In this document: positions 10,277 through 19,423 of the stretch, in pieces
How the letters are laid out: each line of letters starts with the position of its first letter
Numbering within the stretch: the stretch's first letter is position 1
Assembly (NCBI RefSeq): GCF_030687895.1
Contig: NZ_CP117452.1
Span: forward strand, 5,075,001-5,139,000
Direction of reading: 5' to 3'
Source: Pseudomonas sp. FP198
GTDB taxonomy: Bacteria; Pseudomonadota; Gammaproteobacteria; Pseudomonadales; Pseudomonadaceae
DNA length: 64,000 bases
Notes under the pieces: model-generated
Database searches by the model: none
What the model was told of the DNA's origin: nothing
What the model saw: the letters and a program-made list of their open reading frames with translations, nothing else
Made by a program: the position numbers and the translations under genes

Positions 10277-11659
10277 TCAATCGACGGCCGTACCCTCGCT
10301 CAACTCCTCCAGCGTCTTGCCCCGCGTCTCCATTCCAAACAACCAGACCACGCCCGCCGCCACGGCAAAACACAGGGCGCCAAGGGCGAACACTCCGCCC
10401 TGCCCGGTGATCGGAAAGACCAAGCCGGTCACCAACGGTCCAAGCAGCGAACCGATGCGACCGACCGCCGAGGCAAAGCCCGATCCCGTGGCTCGCGCCG
10501 AGGTGGGATACAGTTCCGGGGTGTAGGTGTAGAGCACTGCCCACATGCCGAACAGAAAAAACTGCATCAGCAGCCCGGAACCGATCAGCAGCGTGACATT
10601 CCCGCCAAACACCGCGCTCTGGCCATAAAGAAACGCCATGACCCCGCCGCCCAGCAGCGTGATGACACACACCGGCTTACGCCCCCAGCGCTCCACCAGC
10701 CAGGCCGCCATCAGGAAGCCGGGAATCCCGCCGAGGGAAATCAGCACGGTGTAATAAACCGACTGGGTCACTGCAAATCCCGACTGCTGCAGCAGCGCGC
10801 CGAGCCAGGACGTCAGCCCGTAGAACCCGAGCAACGCAAAAAACCAGACGCTCCAGATCATCATCGTGCGCTGGCGGTACAACGGTGACCAGATCTGCGC
10901 CAGGGCCGAAAAGAAATTGCCGGGCGCCGTCGACAGCGTCGGCAGGCGAATCGGTTCGGGCAGGTCCTGGCGACCCAGCGAGGCCCGGACCTTGTCTTCG
11001 ATCCGCTTGAGTACGGCATCCGCCTCGGCGCCCCGCCCCGCCTGCTCCAGCCAACGTGGCGACTCTGGAATGAAGAAGCGAATCACCAGGACGAACACCG
11101 CCGGCACCGCCAACACCAGGAAGATGTCGCGCCAGCCGATCAACGGCAGCAGGAAATACGACAGCACCCCCGCTGCCACGAAGCCCAGCGGCCAGAAGCC
11201 ATCCATCAAGGCGATGTAGCGTCCGCGCTGCCTCGCCGGGATCAGCTCCGAGAGCATCGACTGGGCAATCGGAAACTCCATGCCCATGCCGACGCCCAGC
11301 AGGATGCGAAACAGCGTCAGCGTCTCCACGTCCTGGGCGGTGGAACACAGGTAACTGGCGAGCCCCCACAAGACGATGCTCCACTGGAACACCGGTTTGC
11401 GTCCGAAGCGATCGGCAAGCAGTCCCGACAACGAGGCGCCCAGCACCATGCTGAAAAAGCTTGAACTGGCCAACAAGCCGGCCTCGGCGGCGCTCAAGCC
11501 GAACTCGGTTCTGATCGAGCCCAGCAGGAACGTCATCATGGCCAGATCCATGGAATCAAAGAAAAAAGCCAGCGCGATAATAATGAAGATGACCCGGTGA
11601 TAGCCGCTCATGGGCAACCGCTCAAGGCGTTCCGCTGCACTGTAAACGTGAGTGTCCAT
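10277..11659 (-). CDS. MFS transporter (organic acid / sugar-porter type)
   Basis: A 460-residue major facilitator with twelve predicted membrane segments. The family loop motifs GLLADRFGRKPVF (between TM2 and TM3) and VERWGRKPV (between TM8 and TM9) are visible, as are PESPRWL after TM6 and the cytoplasmic tail METRGKTLEEL, features shared by the sugar-porter and AAHS/niacin-type families. I chose the ATG at 11659 (MDTHVYSAAERLERLPMSG), preceded by GGGGGGAACG; the longer frame up to 11713 has no such site. The substrate is not evident; neighbours do not point to one. It might import a carboxylate, sugar or nucleobase. Confidence 0.82.
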   Translation of the reverse strand: MDTHVYSAAERLERLPMSGYHRVIFIIIALAFFFDSMDLAMMTFLLGSIRTEFGLSAAEAGLLASSSFFSMVLGASLSGLLADRFGRKPVFQWSIVLWGLASYLCSTAQDVETLTLFRILLGVGMGMEFPIAQSMLSELIPARQRGRYIALMDGFWPLGFVAAGVLSYFLLPLIGWRDIFLVLAVPAVFVLVIRFFIPESPRWLEQAGRGAEADAVLKRIEDKVRASLGRQDLPEPIRLPTLSTAPGNFFSALAQIWSPLYRQRTMMIWSVWFFALLGFYGLTSWLGALLQQSGFAVTQSVYYTVLISLGGIPGFLMAAWLVERWGRKPVCVITLLGGGVMAFLYGQSAVFGGNVTLLIGSGLLMQFFLFGMWAVLYTYTPELYPTSARATGSGFASAVGRIGSLLGPLVTGLVFPITGQGGVFALGALCFAVAAGVVWLFGMETRGKTLEELSEGTAVD

Positions 11660-11748
11660 TATTGCGTTCCCCCCATCCGATAGAACCCCGGACCGAGTGT
11701 GCGCGAACCTCACGGGCAGCTATTGCTGATAACGACCTGTGTACCGCC

Positions 11749-12483
11749 CTAGAGCGCCATTTCCAGAGCCTCTTGCCTGGCGAATCGATGGATTTCCTGT
11801 TGGCCAAGCGCGGTTACCTGCAACGCCCTGGAGTCGTTGGGCAGGCTGAGCCAGCCGGACTGCATGAACAATTGCAACAATGCCGCCCCCAGCGCGCCCC
11901 CCAGATGCGGACGGCGTTCGCTCCAGTCGAGGCAGGCGCAGGCCATACGCGTCTCGCGATGAGCCAGTGCCTGGATGAACAGACCTCGCCCGGCCAGTTG
12001 GCTGGCACCTTTATGAGTGACGACCAGCCGATGCTCAAGCTGTTCGAGCCAGCCGGCCTCCAGCAGCCGCTGATACAGGTCCGCCGCCAGTGTGCCTCCC
12101 AAGTGGTCATCGCAAAGCCTGGCCCGCATCAACGAAGCGGGTGCCGGCGGCGTCCTGTTAGGCATGAGGCTGCGCTTGAAGACTTCCGGAACCTGTCGCG
12201 GCGTGCTGGCCAGGGTTGCGCTCGCCAATGCATCGACGGCAGCGCCGATCTCGGGTGCCGCCAGGCGAAAAAACCGCTTGCGGCCACGGATTTCGACCTT
12301 CACCAGGCCACCGGCAGACAGACGTCCCAGATGGGCATTGGCCGAGGATGGCGAAAGCCCGGCCAGCAGAGCCAACTCTTCAGCTTGCCGGGCCGTACCG
12401 TCCATCAACGCCCACATCATTGCGCTGCGCTTGGGGTCGGCCAGCAGCGTGGCGATCTGGCTGATGCAAGGTGCATGTTCCAT
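11749..12483 (-). CDS. ArsR-type winged-helix transcriptional regulator
   Basis: A 244-residue regulator with an N-terminal ArsR-like winged helix (residues 5-85: SQIATLLADPKRSAMMWALM, then ELALLAGLSPSSANAHLGRLS and GRKRFFRL) and a longer C-terminal region of unknown ligand. The canonical metal-binding ELCVCDL motif of ArsR/SmtB is absent, so this is one of the ArsR-fold regulators that sense something other than arsenic or cadmium. It is divergent, 319 bp from the dehydrogenase gene at 12803, its most likely target. Confidence 0.78.
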   Translation of the reverse strand: MEHAPCISQIATLLADPKRSAMMWALMDGTARQAEELALLAGLSPSSANAHLGRLSAGGLVKVEIRGRKRFFRLAAPEIGAAVDALASATLASTPRQVPEVFKRSLMPNRTPPAPASLMRARLCDDHLGGTLAADLYQRLLEAGWLEQLEHRLVVTHKGASQLAGRGLFIQALAHRETRMACACLDWSERRPHLGGALGAALLQLFMQSGWLSLPNDSRALQVTALGQQEIHRFARQEALEMAL

Positions 12484-12802
12484 GTATTCACTCCCTGTTG
12501 AATCGTTCGTCTACAGCTCTGGGCGTACTGAGCCGTAATGAGGTGCCGGCCGGTTCCTGGCCGGTTGCAGCCGTGCTCGATGCCATGCCGATACACTCGG
12601 CCGCTAGTATAAGCGCGCGGATCACGGTTGCCTGTCCTCCGGAAACCTTTGGAGGCGATTGTTCGTGAGGGAAAAGTCTCTATTTATCCGCGACTATGGC
12701 CATTATCAAAAAATCATTGAAAGAGCCTGTCGCTCAAGCCGCTTTAATCTCGCGCCTGAATAGCCAAACATGGACTTCTCGAACCACCTACGGAGCTGCT
12801 GT
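12484..12802. promoter_or_regulatory. divergent intergenic region between ArsR-type regulator and dehydrogenase
   Basis: No gene is seen in this 319-bp stretch. It must carry both divergent promoters and the probable operator of the ArsR-type regulator. The only clear structure is a GC-rich inverted repeat at 12546-12564, CCGGCC and GGCCGG around seven bases, about 65 bp upstream of the regulator start. Confidence 0.4.
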
Positions 12803-13816
12803 ATGAAAGCCATCGCGTATTACCAATCGCTGCCTATCACCCACCCACAGTCGCTGCAGGACATCGAGCTGCCCGAACCGGTTGCGGGTCCCCGAGACCT
12901 GCTGGTGGAGGTCAAGGCCATTTCGGTCAACCCCGTCGACACCAAGGTCCGCCAGAACGTCCAGCCCGAAGCCGGCGCGGCCAAGGTGCTGGGTTGGGAC
13001 GTGGCCGGCGTGGTCAAGGCCGTAGGCAGCGAAGTCACGCTGTTCAAGGCCGGAGACAAGGTGTTCTACGCCGGTTCGATCGCCCGCGCCGGAGGCAACA
13101 GCGAGTTGCACGTCGTCGACGAGCGCATCGTCGGTCATATGCCGCAGACCCTCGGTTTCGCCGAAGCCGCCGCACTGCCGCTGACCGCTATCACCGCCTG
13201 GGAATTGCTCTTTGATCGACTGCAGATCAAGGAAGGCCAGAACGATCTGGGCCAGAGCCTGCTGATCGTCGGCGCCGCCGGGGGTGTGGGTTCGATCCTG
13301 ACACAACTGGCCCGCCAACTCACCGGACTGCACGTCATCGGCAGCGCTTCCCGGCCGCAGACCCAGGAATGGGTGCGAGACCTGGGCGCCCACCTCGTGG
13401 TGGATCACAGCCAACCGCTGAGCGATGCACTCAAGGAGGCGGGCCAGGCCCAAGTGACCCACGTTGCCAGTCTGACGCAGACCGATCAGCACCTCGACCA
13501 ACTGGTCGAAGCCCTGGCGCCCCAAGGCAAACTGGCACTGATCGATGATCCCAAATCGCTGGACGTGACCAAGCTCAAGCGCAAGAGCCTGTCGTTGCAT
13601 TGGGAGTTCATGTACACCCGTTCACTGTTCGAGACCGCCGACATGCTCGAACAACACAAACTGCTCAATCGCGTGGCCCGACTGATCGATACTGGCACGT
13701 TGAAGACCACGGTCGGCGAACACTTCGGCGTCATCAATGCCGAGAACCTGCGCCGGGCTCACGCATTGCTGGAAAGCGGCAAGTCCAAGGGCAAGATCGT
13801 CTTAGAGGGATTCTGA
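12803..13816 (+). CDS. zinc-type alcohol dehydrogenase-like protein (MDR superfamily quinone oxidoreductase)
   Basis: A 337-residue medium-chain dehydrogenase/reductase. It has the GroES-like N-terminal fold (KAISVNPVDTKVR; VLGWDVAGVVKAVG) and a nucleotide-binding domain with LLIVGAAGGVGSILTQLARQ near residue 150. The cysteines that bind the catalytic and structural zinc in true alcohol dehydrogenases are missing, so it is probably an NADPH-dependent quinone or enone reductase. The ATG at 12803 follows CGGAG; a frame starting at 12770 would add eleven unlikely residues. Likely controlled by the divergent ArsR-type regulator. Confidence 0.85.
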   Translation: MKAIAYYQSLPITHPQSLQDIELPEPVAGPRDLLVEVKAISVNPVDTKVRQNVQPEAGAAKVLGWDVAGVVKAVGSEVTLFKAGDKVFYAGSIARAGGNSELHVVDERIVGHMPQTLGFAEAAALPLTAITAWELLFDRLQIKEGQNDLGQSLLIVGAAGGVGSILTQLARQLTGLHVIGSASRPQTQEWVRDLGAHLVVDHSQPLSDALKEAGQAQVTHVASLTQTDQHLDQLVEALAPQGKLALIDDPKSLDVTKLKRKSLSLHWEFMYTRSLFETADMLEQHKLLNRVARLIDTGTLKTTVGEHFGVINAENLRRAHALLESGKSKGKIVLEGF

Positions 13817-13960
13817 CTGCCCGGGCAGTTGCCCCGCAGGCAATCTTGTGGGGGCAACTGCACCGTTAGTCCGACAATTGACCGTCGTCACAACTGCGCT
13901 GGCATTCGGGTCTACACTCGAGGCCTTTGCAACGCAATCTTTTACGTGAGGAGGTCAGCA

Positions 13961-14131
13961 ATGAAGATCCTGATAAAAGAAGTGGCAAAATCCCAATGGC
14001 AAGTGCGTCTTGACCAGCACGTCGTGACCTTTCGCTCCGAAGCCGAAGCCCAGGCTTTCGCCGCGACCCTGCAAGCGCGCATCCATGCGCCGCATCAATT
14101 TCCTGAACATCAGCAGCGTGCCGCCAGCTGA
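13961..14131 (+). CDS. small conserved-type hypothetical protein (56 residues)
   Basis: Encodes a 56-residue soluble protein beginning MKILIKEVAKSQWQVRLD. It has a very strong ribosome binding site (GTGAGGAGGT, seven bases before ATG). The sequence reads as a short beta-hairpin (WQVRLDQHVVTFRSEAEA) followed by an alanine-rich helix (AQAFAATLQARIH), which resembles the small DUF2188-like beta-beta-alpha proteins. It ends one base before the convergent MFS gene's stop codon. No function can be given; the start site makes translation likely. Confidence 0.65.
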   Translation: MKILIKEVAKSQWQVRLDQHVVTFRSEAEAQAFAATLQARIHAPHQFPEHQQRAAS

Positions 14132-14132
14132 C

Positions 14133-15335
14133 TCAGCTCTGCTGGCCCGCCTGAGCGAGCGCCCGGGCGTTCTGCAGCCGACGGGTCAGCAACGCTGCCC
14201 CCACCACCAATAGTCCGCACAGGCTGATTACCATCGCCATCGGCACGGCCGTGCCGTCATGCAGCGCCGCCACCAGTGCGGCGGCCCCGGCGGCCACGGA
14301 AAACTGCAGGCACCCCAGCATCGCCGAAGCGCTACCGGCCCGGGCCCCCTGCCCGTTCATGGCGCAAGCCGATGCATTGGGAAGGATGCAGCCAAGGCTG
14401 GCGATGCAGATGAACAATGGGATCAGTAACGGCCACAAACGCTCCGGCTGCAAGGCGCTGACAGCCAGTAAACTGAGCCCGGCTATCCAGTAGACCCAGA
14501 CGGCGCGAGCCAGCAAAAATGCCGGGCCTCGCCTGGACAACAAGCGGGCATTGACCTGGGCTACCAGAATGAAACCCGCCGCATTGGTACCGAACAACCA
14601 GCCGAAGTGTTCGGCCGGTACGCCGTAAAGCTTGATGAAGACAAATGGCGAACCGGCGATGTAGGCAAACATCCCGGCAATCGCGATGCCCCCCGTCAGG
14701 GCATGCCCCAGGAAGATTCGGTCTGTGAGAAGCCGACCGTACTGACGCAACGCGCCGGATAACGGTTGCCGAGGTACGTGGGCCGGCAGGCTTTCCGGGA
14801 GCCACAACGCGACGGCTGTCGCCGCGAGCGCGCTGAACAGGGTCAGGCCGATGAAAATCGATTGCCAGCCGTACAGGTTCACCAGCAAGCCGCCGAGCAT
14901 CGGCGCGAGGATCGGCGCCAGGCCCATCACCAGCATCAGTTGCGAGAACACCTTGGCCGAGCCCACCGCGTCGCATTTGTCGCTGACTACCGCCCGGGAG
15001 ATCACCATCCCGGCACAGCCGCCCAACGCCTGGACGAAGCGCGCGCCAATCAGCCATTCGAGACTGGGCGCATAGGCACAGGCCAGCGATGCCACGGTGA
15101 ACAAGCCGACGCCTGTCAGCAACGGGATACGCCGTCCAAAGCGATCCGCCACCGGCCCGTAGGCCAGTTGCCCGAGGGACAGCCCGAGGAAATAAGCGGC
15201 CAGGGTCAATTGGACATGGTTTTCATCGGTGCCGAAGGCAATCGCCATTGCCGGGAACGCCGGCAAATAGAAATCGATCGCCAAGGGACCAAAAGCGCTC
15301 AAGGCGCCAAGAATCAGAATGGTACGGAGGTTCAT
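14133..15335 (-). CDS. Bcr/CflA-family multidrug efflux MFS transporter
   Basis: A 400-residue drug/H+ antiporter with twelve hydrophobic segments. The start MNLRTILILGALSAFGPLAIDFYLPAFPA is typical of Bcr/CflA transporters (DHA1 family), and the loop GPVADRFGRRIPLLTG holds the MFS motif A. Expected to export drugs such as bicyclomycin or chloramphenicol analogues, possibly also sulphonamides or small peptides; substrates cannot be read from sequence. Monocistronic, convergent with the 56-residue gene. Confidence 0.87.
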   Translation of the reverse strand: MNLRTILILGALSAFGPLAIDFYLPAFPAMAIAFGTDENHVQLTLAAYFLGLSLGQLAYGPVADRFGRRIPLLTGVGLFTVASLACAYAPSLEWLIGARFVQALGGCAGMVISRAVVSDKCDAVGSAKVFSQLMLVMGLAPILAPMLGGLLVNLYGWQSIFIGLTLFSALAATAVALWLPESLPAHVPRQPLSGALRQYGRLLTDRIFLGHALTGGIAIAGMFAYIAGSPFVFIKLYGVPAEHFGWLFGTNAAGFILVAQVNARLLSRRGPAFLLARAVWVYWIAGLSLLAVSALQPERLWPLLIPLFICIASLGCILPNASACAMNGQGARAGSASAMLGCLQFSVAAGAAALVAALHDGTAVPMAMVISLCGLLVVGAALLTRRLQNARALAQAGQQS

Positions 15336-15429
15336 GGGCGTCCAGCTCAGGCGTCAGTCGGCAGCCCGACAGTCTAGCCGGGCTGGGCGCTCTTGAACAT
15401 TCCGATAGGTCGCTAACGATTGAAAAGTT

Positions 15430-15627
15430 TCAAGCAGGGCTGGCTTCGTATCCCTCTTCCCTGATTGCCCTGATCACGGTCTCGGACGACAAATTGCTTT
15501 GGACCTCAACAGTCTTGGCGCCCAGATCGACCTTTACCTCGGCGTTCGGGTCCTTGGCTTGAAGAGCCTGGGTGACAGCCTTTACACAATGACCGCAGGA
15601 CATGCCCTGAACATTGAAGATCTGCAT
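15430..15627 (-). CDS. copZ: copper chaperone CopZ
   Basis: A 65-residue heavy-metal-associated domain: MQIFNVQGMSCGHCVKAV holds the Cu(I)-binding MxCxxC motif, and the rest forms the expected beta-alpha-beta-beta-alpha-beta fold ending IREEGYEASPA. Delivers cytoplasmic Cu(I) to the P-type ATPase CopA. Translation starts at the ATG at 15627; the longer upstream frame is not part of the family. A CueR-type operator lies 39-59 bases upstream, so it should be induced by copper together with copA at 16.4 kb. Confidence 0.92.
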   Translation of the reverse strand: MQIFNVQGMSCGHCVKAVTQALQAKDPNAEVKVDLGAKTVEVQSNLSSETVIRAIREEGYEASPA

Positions 15628-15658
15628 GAGAATGACTCCTTGGTTTGAGGTTGTGCGC

Positions 15659-15689
15659 AGTTTCAAGCTTGCCATCATGGCAAGGTCAA
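15659..15689 (-). promoter_or_regulatory. CueR-regulated promoter of copZ
   Basis: Reading the minus strand there is a -35 TTGACC (15684-15689), a 19-bp spacer and a -10 GAAACT (15659-15664). The spacer is filled by the imperfect palindrome ACCTTGCC-N5-GGCAAGCT (15666-15686), one base off perfect symmetry. An overlong 19-bp spacer with a centred palindrome is the hallmark of MerR/CueR promoters. Confidence 0.85.
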
Positions 15690-15775
15690 GTTCTGACAGA
15701 AACTGCCGGGCTGGCAATTGGCGTCGCGCTCGGCCAAGCTTCACCTATCAAGGATTTCACACCGGAGGTTCAGCC

Positions 15776-16159
15776 ATGCGCTGGTCAGCGTTCAGCCTGT
15801 TTTGCATGCTCGGTTTTTCAGCACTGGTCCCCCCGGCATCGGCTGTTGGCGAAGACTACGGGGTGTTGATCATTTCCCGCGAGCGCCTGGAAGTGCCGAC
15901 CAGCTGCGAAATCGGCATCTACATTCAGGACCAGCTCGCGGCCAGGCTGTTCCAGGAGCAGACCACCTCGTTCAATCTGCCGCCGGGCCAGTTCTCCTTG
16001 CGCTTGAAATTGCTGCCAGGCCAGGCGCCGGGTTGCAGTCCGGGCATGCTCGCCCCCGGCTCACAGGACATCACGCTCAAGGCCGGCGACATCCTGAAGT
16101 ACCGCATCGCCATGACGCATGAGGGCATGTACCTCAAGCAGGCTGATCTCGGTTATTGA
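15776..16159 (+). CDS. hypothetical secreted protein
   Basis: A 127-residue protein with a signal peptide (MRWSAFSLFCMLGFSALVPP, cleavage probably after ASA near residue 23). The mature part is about 104 residues, beta-rich, with two cysteines (TSCEIGIYIQDQ and PGCSPGM) that could form a disulphide in the periplasm. It resembles small DUF2846-like proteins that present a lipid- or ligand-binding beta-sandwich, but I do not recognise it with confidence. ACCGGAGG precedes the ATG at 15776. It lies between copZ and copA without a visible CueR site of its own. Confidence 0.7.
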   Translation: MRWSAFSLFCMLGFSALVPPASAVGEDYGVLIISRERLEVPTSCEIGIYIQDQLAARLFQEQTTSFNLPPGQFSLRLKLLPGQAPGCSPGMLAPGSQDITLKAGDILKYRIAMTHEGMYLKQADLGY

Positions 16160-16170
16160 CACTGCGAACC

Positions 16171-16266
16171 CGTGTGGGAGCGAGCCTGCTCGCGAAAGCG
16201 GTGTGATAGTCGATGAAAATATCGGCGCTTTCCCGGCCTCTTCGCGAGCGGGCTCGCTCCCACAAG
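16171..16266. repeat. REP-type inverted repeat pair
   Basis: GTGTGGGAGCGAGCCTGCTCG and its inverted partner (GCGAGCGGGCTCGCTCCCAC) enclose about 48 bp between the secreted-protein gene and the copA promoter. Confidence 0.83.
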
Positions 16267-16300
16267 GGGCAAGGGTCTTCGCAAGCTTTTGCATTGGTGC

Positions 16301-16331
16301 TTGACCTTGCCCGCGTGGCAAGGTTGATCCT
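16301..16331 (+). promoter_or_regulatory. CueR-regulated promoter of copA-cueR
   Basis: -35 TTGACC (16301-16306), 19-bp spacer, -10 GATCCT (16326-16331). The operator at 16304-16324 is a perfect palindrome, ACCTTGCC-N5-GGCAAGGT, in the same relation to the promoter elements as the operator of E. coli copA. It ends 29 bp before the copA start. Confidence 0.9.
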
Positions 16332-16360
16332 GTAGTCACTCACTACAGGGAGCCTGTCCG

Positions 16361-18754
16361 ATGTCCGAGTCCACCACCTTCGATCTGCCGATTTCCGGCA
16401 TGACCTGCGCAAGCTGTGCCGGGCGAGTCGAGCGAGCCTTGGTCAAGGTCGCTGGCGCCAGCGCCGTCAGCGTCAACCTGGCAACGGAACAGGCGCGGAT
16501 CCAGGCCCCGCAGGGAAGCCTGCCTGCGTTGGTGCAGGCCGTCGAGCAGGCAGGTTACAGCGTTCCCGTCCAGACCCTGGAGTTGAGCATCGAGGGCATG
16601 ACCTGCGCCTCTTGCGTTGGCCGGGTCGAACGGGCGCTGGGGAAAGTTGCCGGGGTGAACCGCGCCAGTGTCAATCTCGCCAATGAGCGAGCCCACCTCG
16701 AATTGCTCGGGCAGGTCGATCCGCAAAGTCTGATCGATGCAGTCAAGCGCGCCGGTTACGACGCCAGTGTCTGGCAACTCGAGCAGCCTCGAAAAACCCG
16801 AACCGATCAGTTGAGCCGCGAGCGCGTCGCCCTGGTGCTGGCGATTGTGCTGTCGATCCCGCTGGTATTGCCGATGCTGTTGCAGCCGTTCGGCGTGCAT
16901 TGGATGCTGCCGGCCTGGGCGCAATTCGCGCTGGCGACGCCAGTGCAATTCATCTTCGGTGCGCGGTTTTACGTCGCGGCGTTTAAAGCCGTCCGCGCCG
17001 GTGCCGGAAACATGGACCTGCTCGTTGCCCTGGGCACCAGCGCCGGCTATGGCTTGAGTCTCTATGAGTGGGCGATGGCCAGACCGGGGAGCATGCCGCA
17101 CCTGTATTTCGAGGCATCGGCCGTGGTGATAGCCCTGGTGCTGCTGGGCAAGTACCTGGAAAGCCACGCCAAACGACAGACCGCCAGCGCCATCCGCGCC
17201 CTCGAAGCCTTGCGACCGGAGCGGGCGATCCAACTGATCGACGGTCAGGAACGGGACGTCGCTATCAGTGCGCTGCGCTTGAATGACCTGGTGCTGGTCA
17301 AGCCCGGCGAGCGCTTCCCGGTGGACGGTGAAGTGCTCGAGGGCCAGAGTCACGCCGACGAGGCGTTGATCAGCGGCGAAAGCCTGCCCGTGCCGAAGCA
17401 GCCCGGTGATCAGGTCACTGGCGGCGCGATCAATGGCGAAGGGCGCCTGCTGGTGCGCACCCGGGCCCTGGGGGCCGAGACCGTGCTGGCACGCATCATT
17501 CGCCTGGTGGAAGACGCACAGGCCGCCAAGGCGCCGATTCAGAAGCTGGTGGACAAAGTCAGCCAGGTTTTCGTGCCGGTCGTATTGATCCTGGCACTCG
17601 CAACGTTGCTTGGCTGGTGGCTCTACGGTGCGCCGTTGGAGACAGCGCTGATCAACGCCGTCGCCGTGCTGGTGATCGCCTGCCCCTGTGCCCTGGGCCT
17701 GGCGACGCCGACGGCAATCATGGCCGGCACTGGCGTGGCCGCCCGTCATGGCATTCTGATCAAGGACGCCGAGGCGCTGGAGCGCGCCCATGAAGTCGGC
17801 ACGGTGGTGTTCGACAAGACCGGCACCCTGACGTCCGGCACGCCACGCATCGCTCATCTGGCCGCGCTTGATGGTGATGAGAACACGCTGCTGAACATGG
17901 CCGGCGCCTTGCAACGCGGCAGCGAACACCCGCTGGCCAAAGCGGTGCTGGACGCTTGCGCCGAACGCGGCCTGAGCGTAGCGGATGCCAGCGATAGCCA
18001 GTCCCTGACCGGACGCGGTATCGCCGGTAGCCTCGACGGGCGCCGCCTGGCCTTGGGCAATCGTCGCCTGCTGGAAGAGCTGGGCCTGGACCCCGGTTCG
18101 CTGGCCGAGTCGGCGCAAGCCTGGGAAACCGAAGGCCGAACCCTGTCCTGGCTCGTCGAGCAAGGCGCAACGCCTCGGGTCCTGGGCCTGTTCGCCTTCG
18201 GCGATACCCTCAAGCCCGGCGCTCTGGCGGCGGTCGAGGCCTTGAAGCAACGCCACATCGCCAGCCACCTGCTCACGGGCGACAACCGGGGCAGCGCTCG
18301 GGTCGTTGCCCAGGCATTGGGAATCGCCAACGTCCACGCCGAAGTGTTGCCGGGCGACAAGTCCGCCATCGTTCAACAATTGAAAGCCGACTCGGTGGTG
18401 GCGATGGTCGGCGATGGCATCAACGACGCTCCGGCCCTGGCCGCCGCCGACATCGGCATTGCCATGGGCGGCGGCACCGACGTGGCGATGCAGGCCGCCA
18501 GCATCACCCTGATGCGCGGCGATCCGCGCCTGGTACCGGCGGCGCTGGACATCAGCCGCAAGACCTACGCAAAAATCCGTCAGAATCTGTTCTGGGCGTT
18601 CGTCTATAACCTGATCGGCATTCCGCTGGCGGCGTTCGGTTTGCTCAACCCGGTGTTGGCCGGCGCAGCCATGGCGCTGTCGAGCGTCAGCGTGGTGAGC
18701 AATGCATTGTTGTTGAAGTTCTGGACACCCGCGCATCTGGAGGACAAGCGATGA
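16361..18754 (+). CDS. copA: Cu(I)-translocating P1B-type ATPase
   Basis: A 797-residue copper-export ATPase. Two N-terminal metal-binding domains carry [10 protein letters not shown] (about residue 13) and [10 protein letters not shown] (about residue 80). They are followed by eight membrane helices, the actuator motif SGES, the ion-path motif [11 protein letters not shown], the phosphorylation site DKTGT, the P1B-specific SEHPLAKAV in the nucleotide domain, and [10 protein letters not shown]. It pumps Cu(I) from cytoplasm to periplasm and supports copper tolerance. The preceding CueR promoter and the overlapping cueR gene form an autoregulated operon. It resembles the CopA1/CueA type (detoxification) rather than the CopA2 type tied to cytochrome oxidase assembly. 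Confidence 0.96.
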   Translation: MSESTTFDLPISGMTCASCAGRVERALVKVAGASAVSVNLATEQARIQAPQGSLPALVQAVEQAGYSVPVQTLELSIEGMTCASCVGRVERALGKVAGVNRASVNLANERAHLELLGQVDPQSLIDAVKRAGYDASVWQLEQPRKTRTDQLSRERVALVLAIVLSIPLVLPMLLQPFGVHWMLPAWAQFALATPVQFIFGARFYVAAFKAVRAGAGNMDLLVALGTSAGYGLSLYEWAMARPGSMPHLYFEASAVVIALVLLGKYLESHAKRQTASAIRALEALRPERAIQLIDGQERDVAISALRLNDLVLVKPGERFPVDGEVLEGQSHADEALISGESLPVPKQPGDQVTGGAINGEGRLLVRTRALGAETVLARIIRLVEDAQAAKAPIQKLVDKVSQVFVPVVLILALATLLGWWLYGAPLETALINAVAVLVIACPCALGLATPTAIMAGTGVAARHGILIKDAEALERAHEVGTVVFDKTGTLTSGTPRIAHLAALDGDENTLLNMAGALQRGSEHPLAKAVLDACAERGLSVADASDSQSLTGRGIAGSLDGRRLALGNRRLLEELGLDPGSLAESAQAWETEGRTLSWLVEQGATPRVLGLFAFGDTLKPGALAAVEALKQRHIASHLLTGDNRGSARVVAQALGIANVHAEVLPGDKSAIVQQLKADSVVAMVGDGINDAPALAAADIGIAMGGGTDVAMQAASITLMRGDPRLVPAALDISRKTYAKIRQNLFWAFVYNLIGIPLAAFGLLNPVLAGAAMALSSVSVVSNALLLKFWTPAHLEDKR

Positions 18755-19140
18755 ACATTGGCCAGGCAGCCCGCCAGAGCGGCCTCAGCGCAAAGATGAT
18801 CCGGTACTACGAATCCATCGGCCTGCTCAGGGCAGCCCATCGCACGGAGAGTGGCTATCGGATCTATGGCGCCGATGACTTGCACACATTGGCATTCATC
18901 AAGCGCTCCCGGGATCTGGGGTTTTCCCTGGAAGAGGTCGGCAAGTTGCTGACCTTATGGCAGGACCGTCAACGTGCCAGCGCCGACGTAAAGGCCCTGG
19001 CCCGGCAACATATCGAAGAACTGAACCAGAAAATCCGCGAACTGGCCGAACTGCGCGACACGCTCCAGGACCTGGTGGAGCACTGCCAGGGCGATCATCG
19101 CCCGGACTGCCCGATCCTCAGGAAATTGGCGTCGGGGTGA
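18751..19140 (+). CDS. cueR: Cu(I)-responsive MerR-family regulator CueR
   Basis: A 129-residue MerR-type activator. The N-terminal winged helix starts [25 protein letters not shown]; a long dimerisation helix follows, and the metal loop is [12 protein letters not shown], with the two cysteines spaced as in CueR for two-coordinate Cu(I). Its ATG overlaps the copA stop by four bases (ATGA), which indicates translational coupling. It should activate the promoters at 15.66 kb and 16.30 kb by twisting their 19-bp spacers. Confidence 0.94.
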   Translation: MNIGQAARQSGLSAKMIRYYESIGLLRAAHRTESGYRIYGADDLHTLAFIKRSRDLGFSLEEVGKLLTLWQDRQRASADVKALARQHIEELNQKIRELAELRDTLQDLVEHCQGDHRPDCPILRKLASG

Positions 19141-19228
19141 TGTAGGAACTGATGCTCCCACAAGGATTCAGGCTGATCATCAAAAGCCCGGCCTCGGCCT
19201 GATGCGATTCACTCAAGGCATCGACAAA

Positions 19229-19367
19229 CCCGTGGCGAGGGAGCTTGCTCCCGCTGGGCCGCGAAGCGGCCCCAAAAACCTGCCAAATGCGGAGCATCAG
19301 ATACACCGCACCCGCAGATTCACGGCTGCTTCGCAGCCGAGCGGGAGCAAGCTCCCTCGCCACAGGG
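19229..19367. repeat. second type of REP-like inverted repeat pair
   Basis: A different palindromic family from the GTGGGAGCGAGC type: GTGGCGAGGGAGCTTGCTCC at the left and its inverted form (GGAGCAAGCTCCCTCGCCAC) at the right, with an internal GCCGCGAAGCGGCCCC hairpin. It occupies most of the 283-bp gap between cueR and the convergent RIO-kinase gene. Confidence 0.8.
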
Positions 19368-19423
19368 CCATCACTTTCTATGTGGACCGCATTTCGGCCA
19401 TGGCCGGGTTTCAGGTCAACCGA

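Noticed and set aside
16343..18736. 797-codon open frame antisense to copA
   Set aside because: Shadow of copA: same extent, glutamine/histidine-rich composition typical of reverse frames in GC-rich DNA, no ribosome binding site, while copA has complete P-type ATPase motifs.
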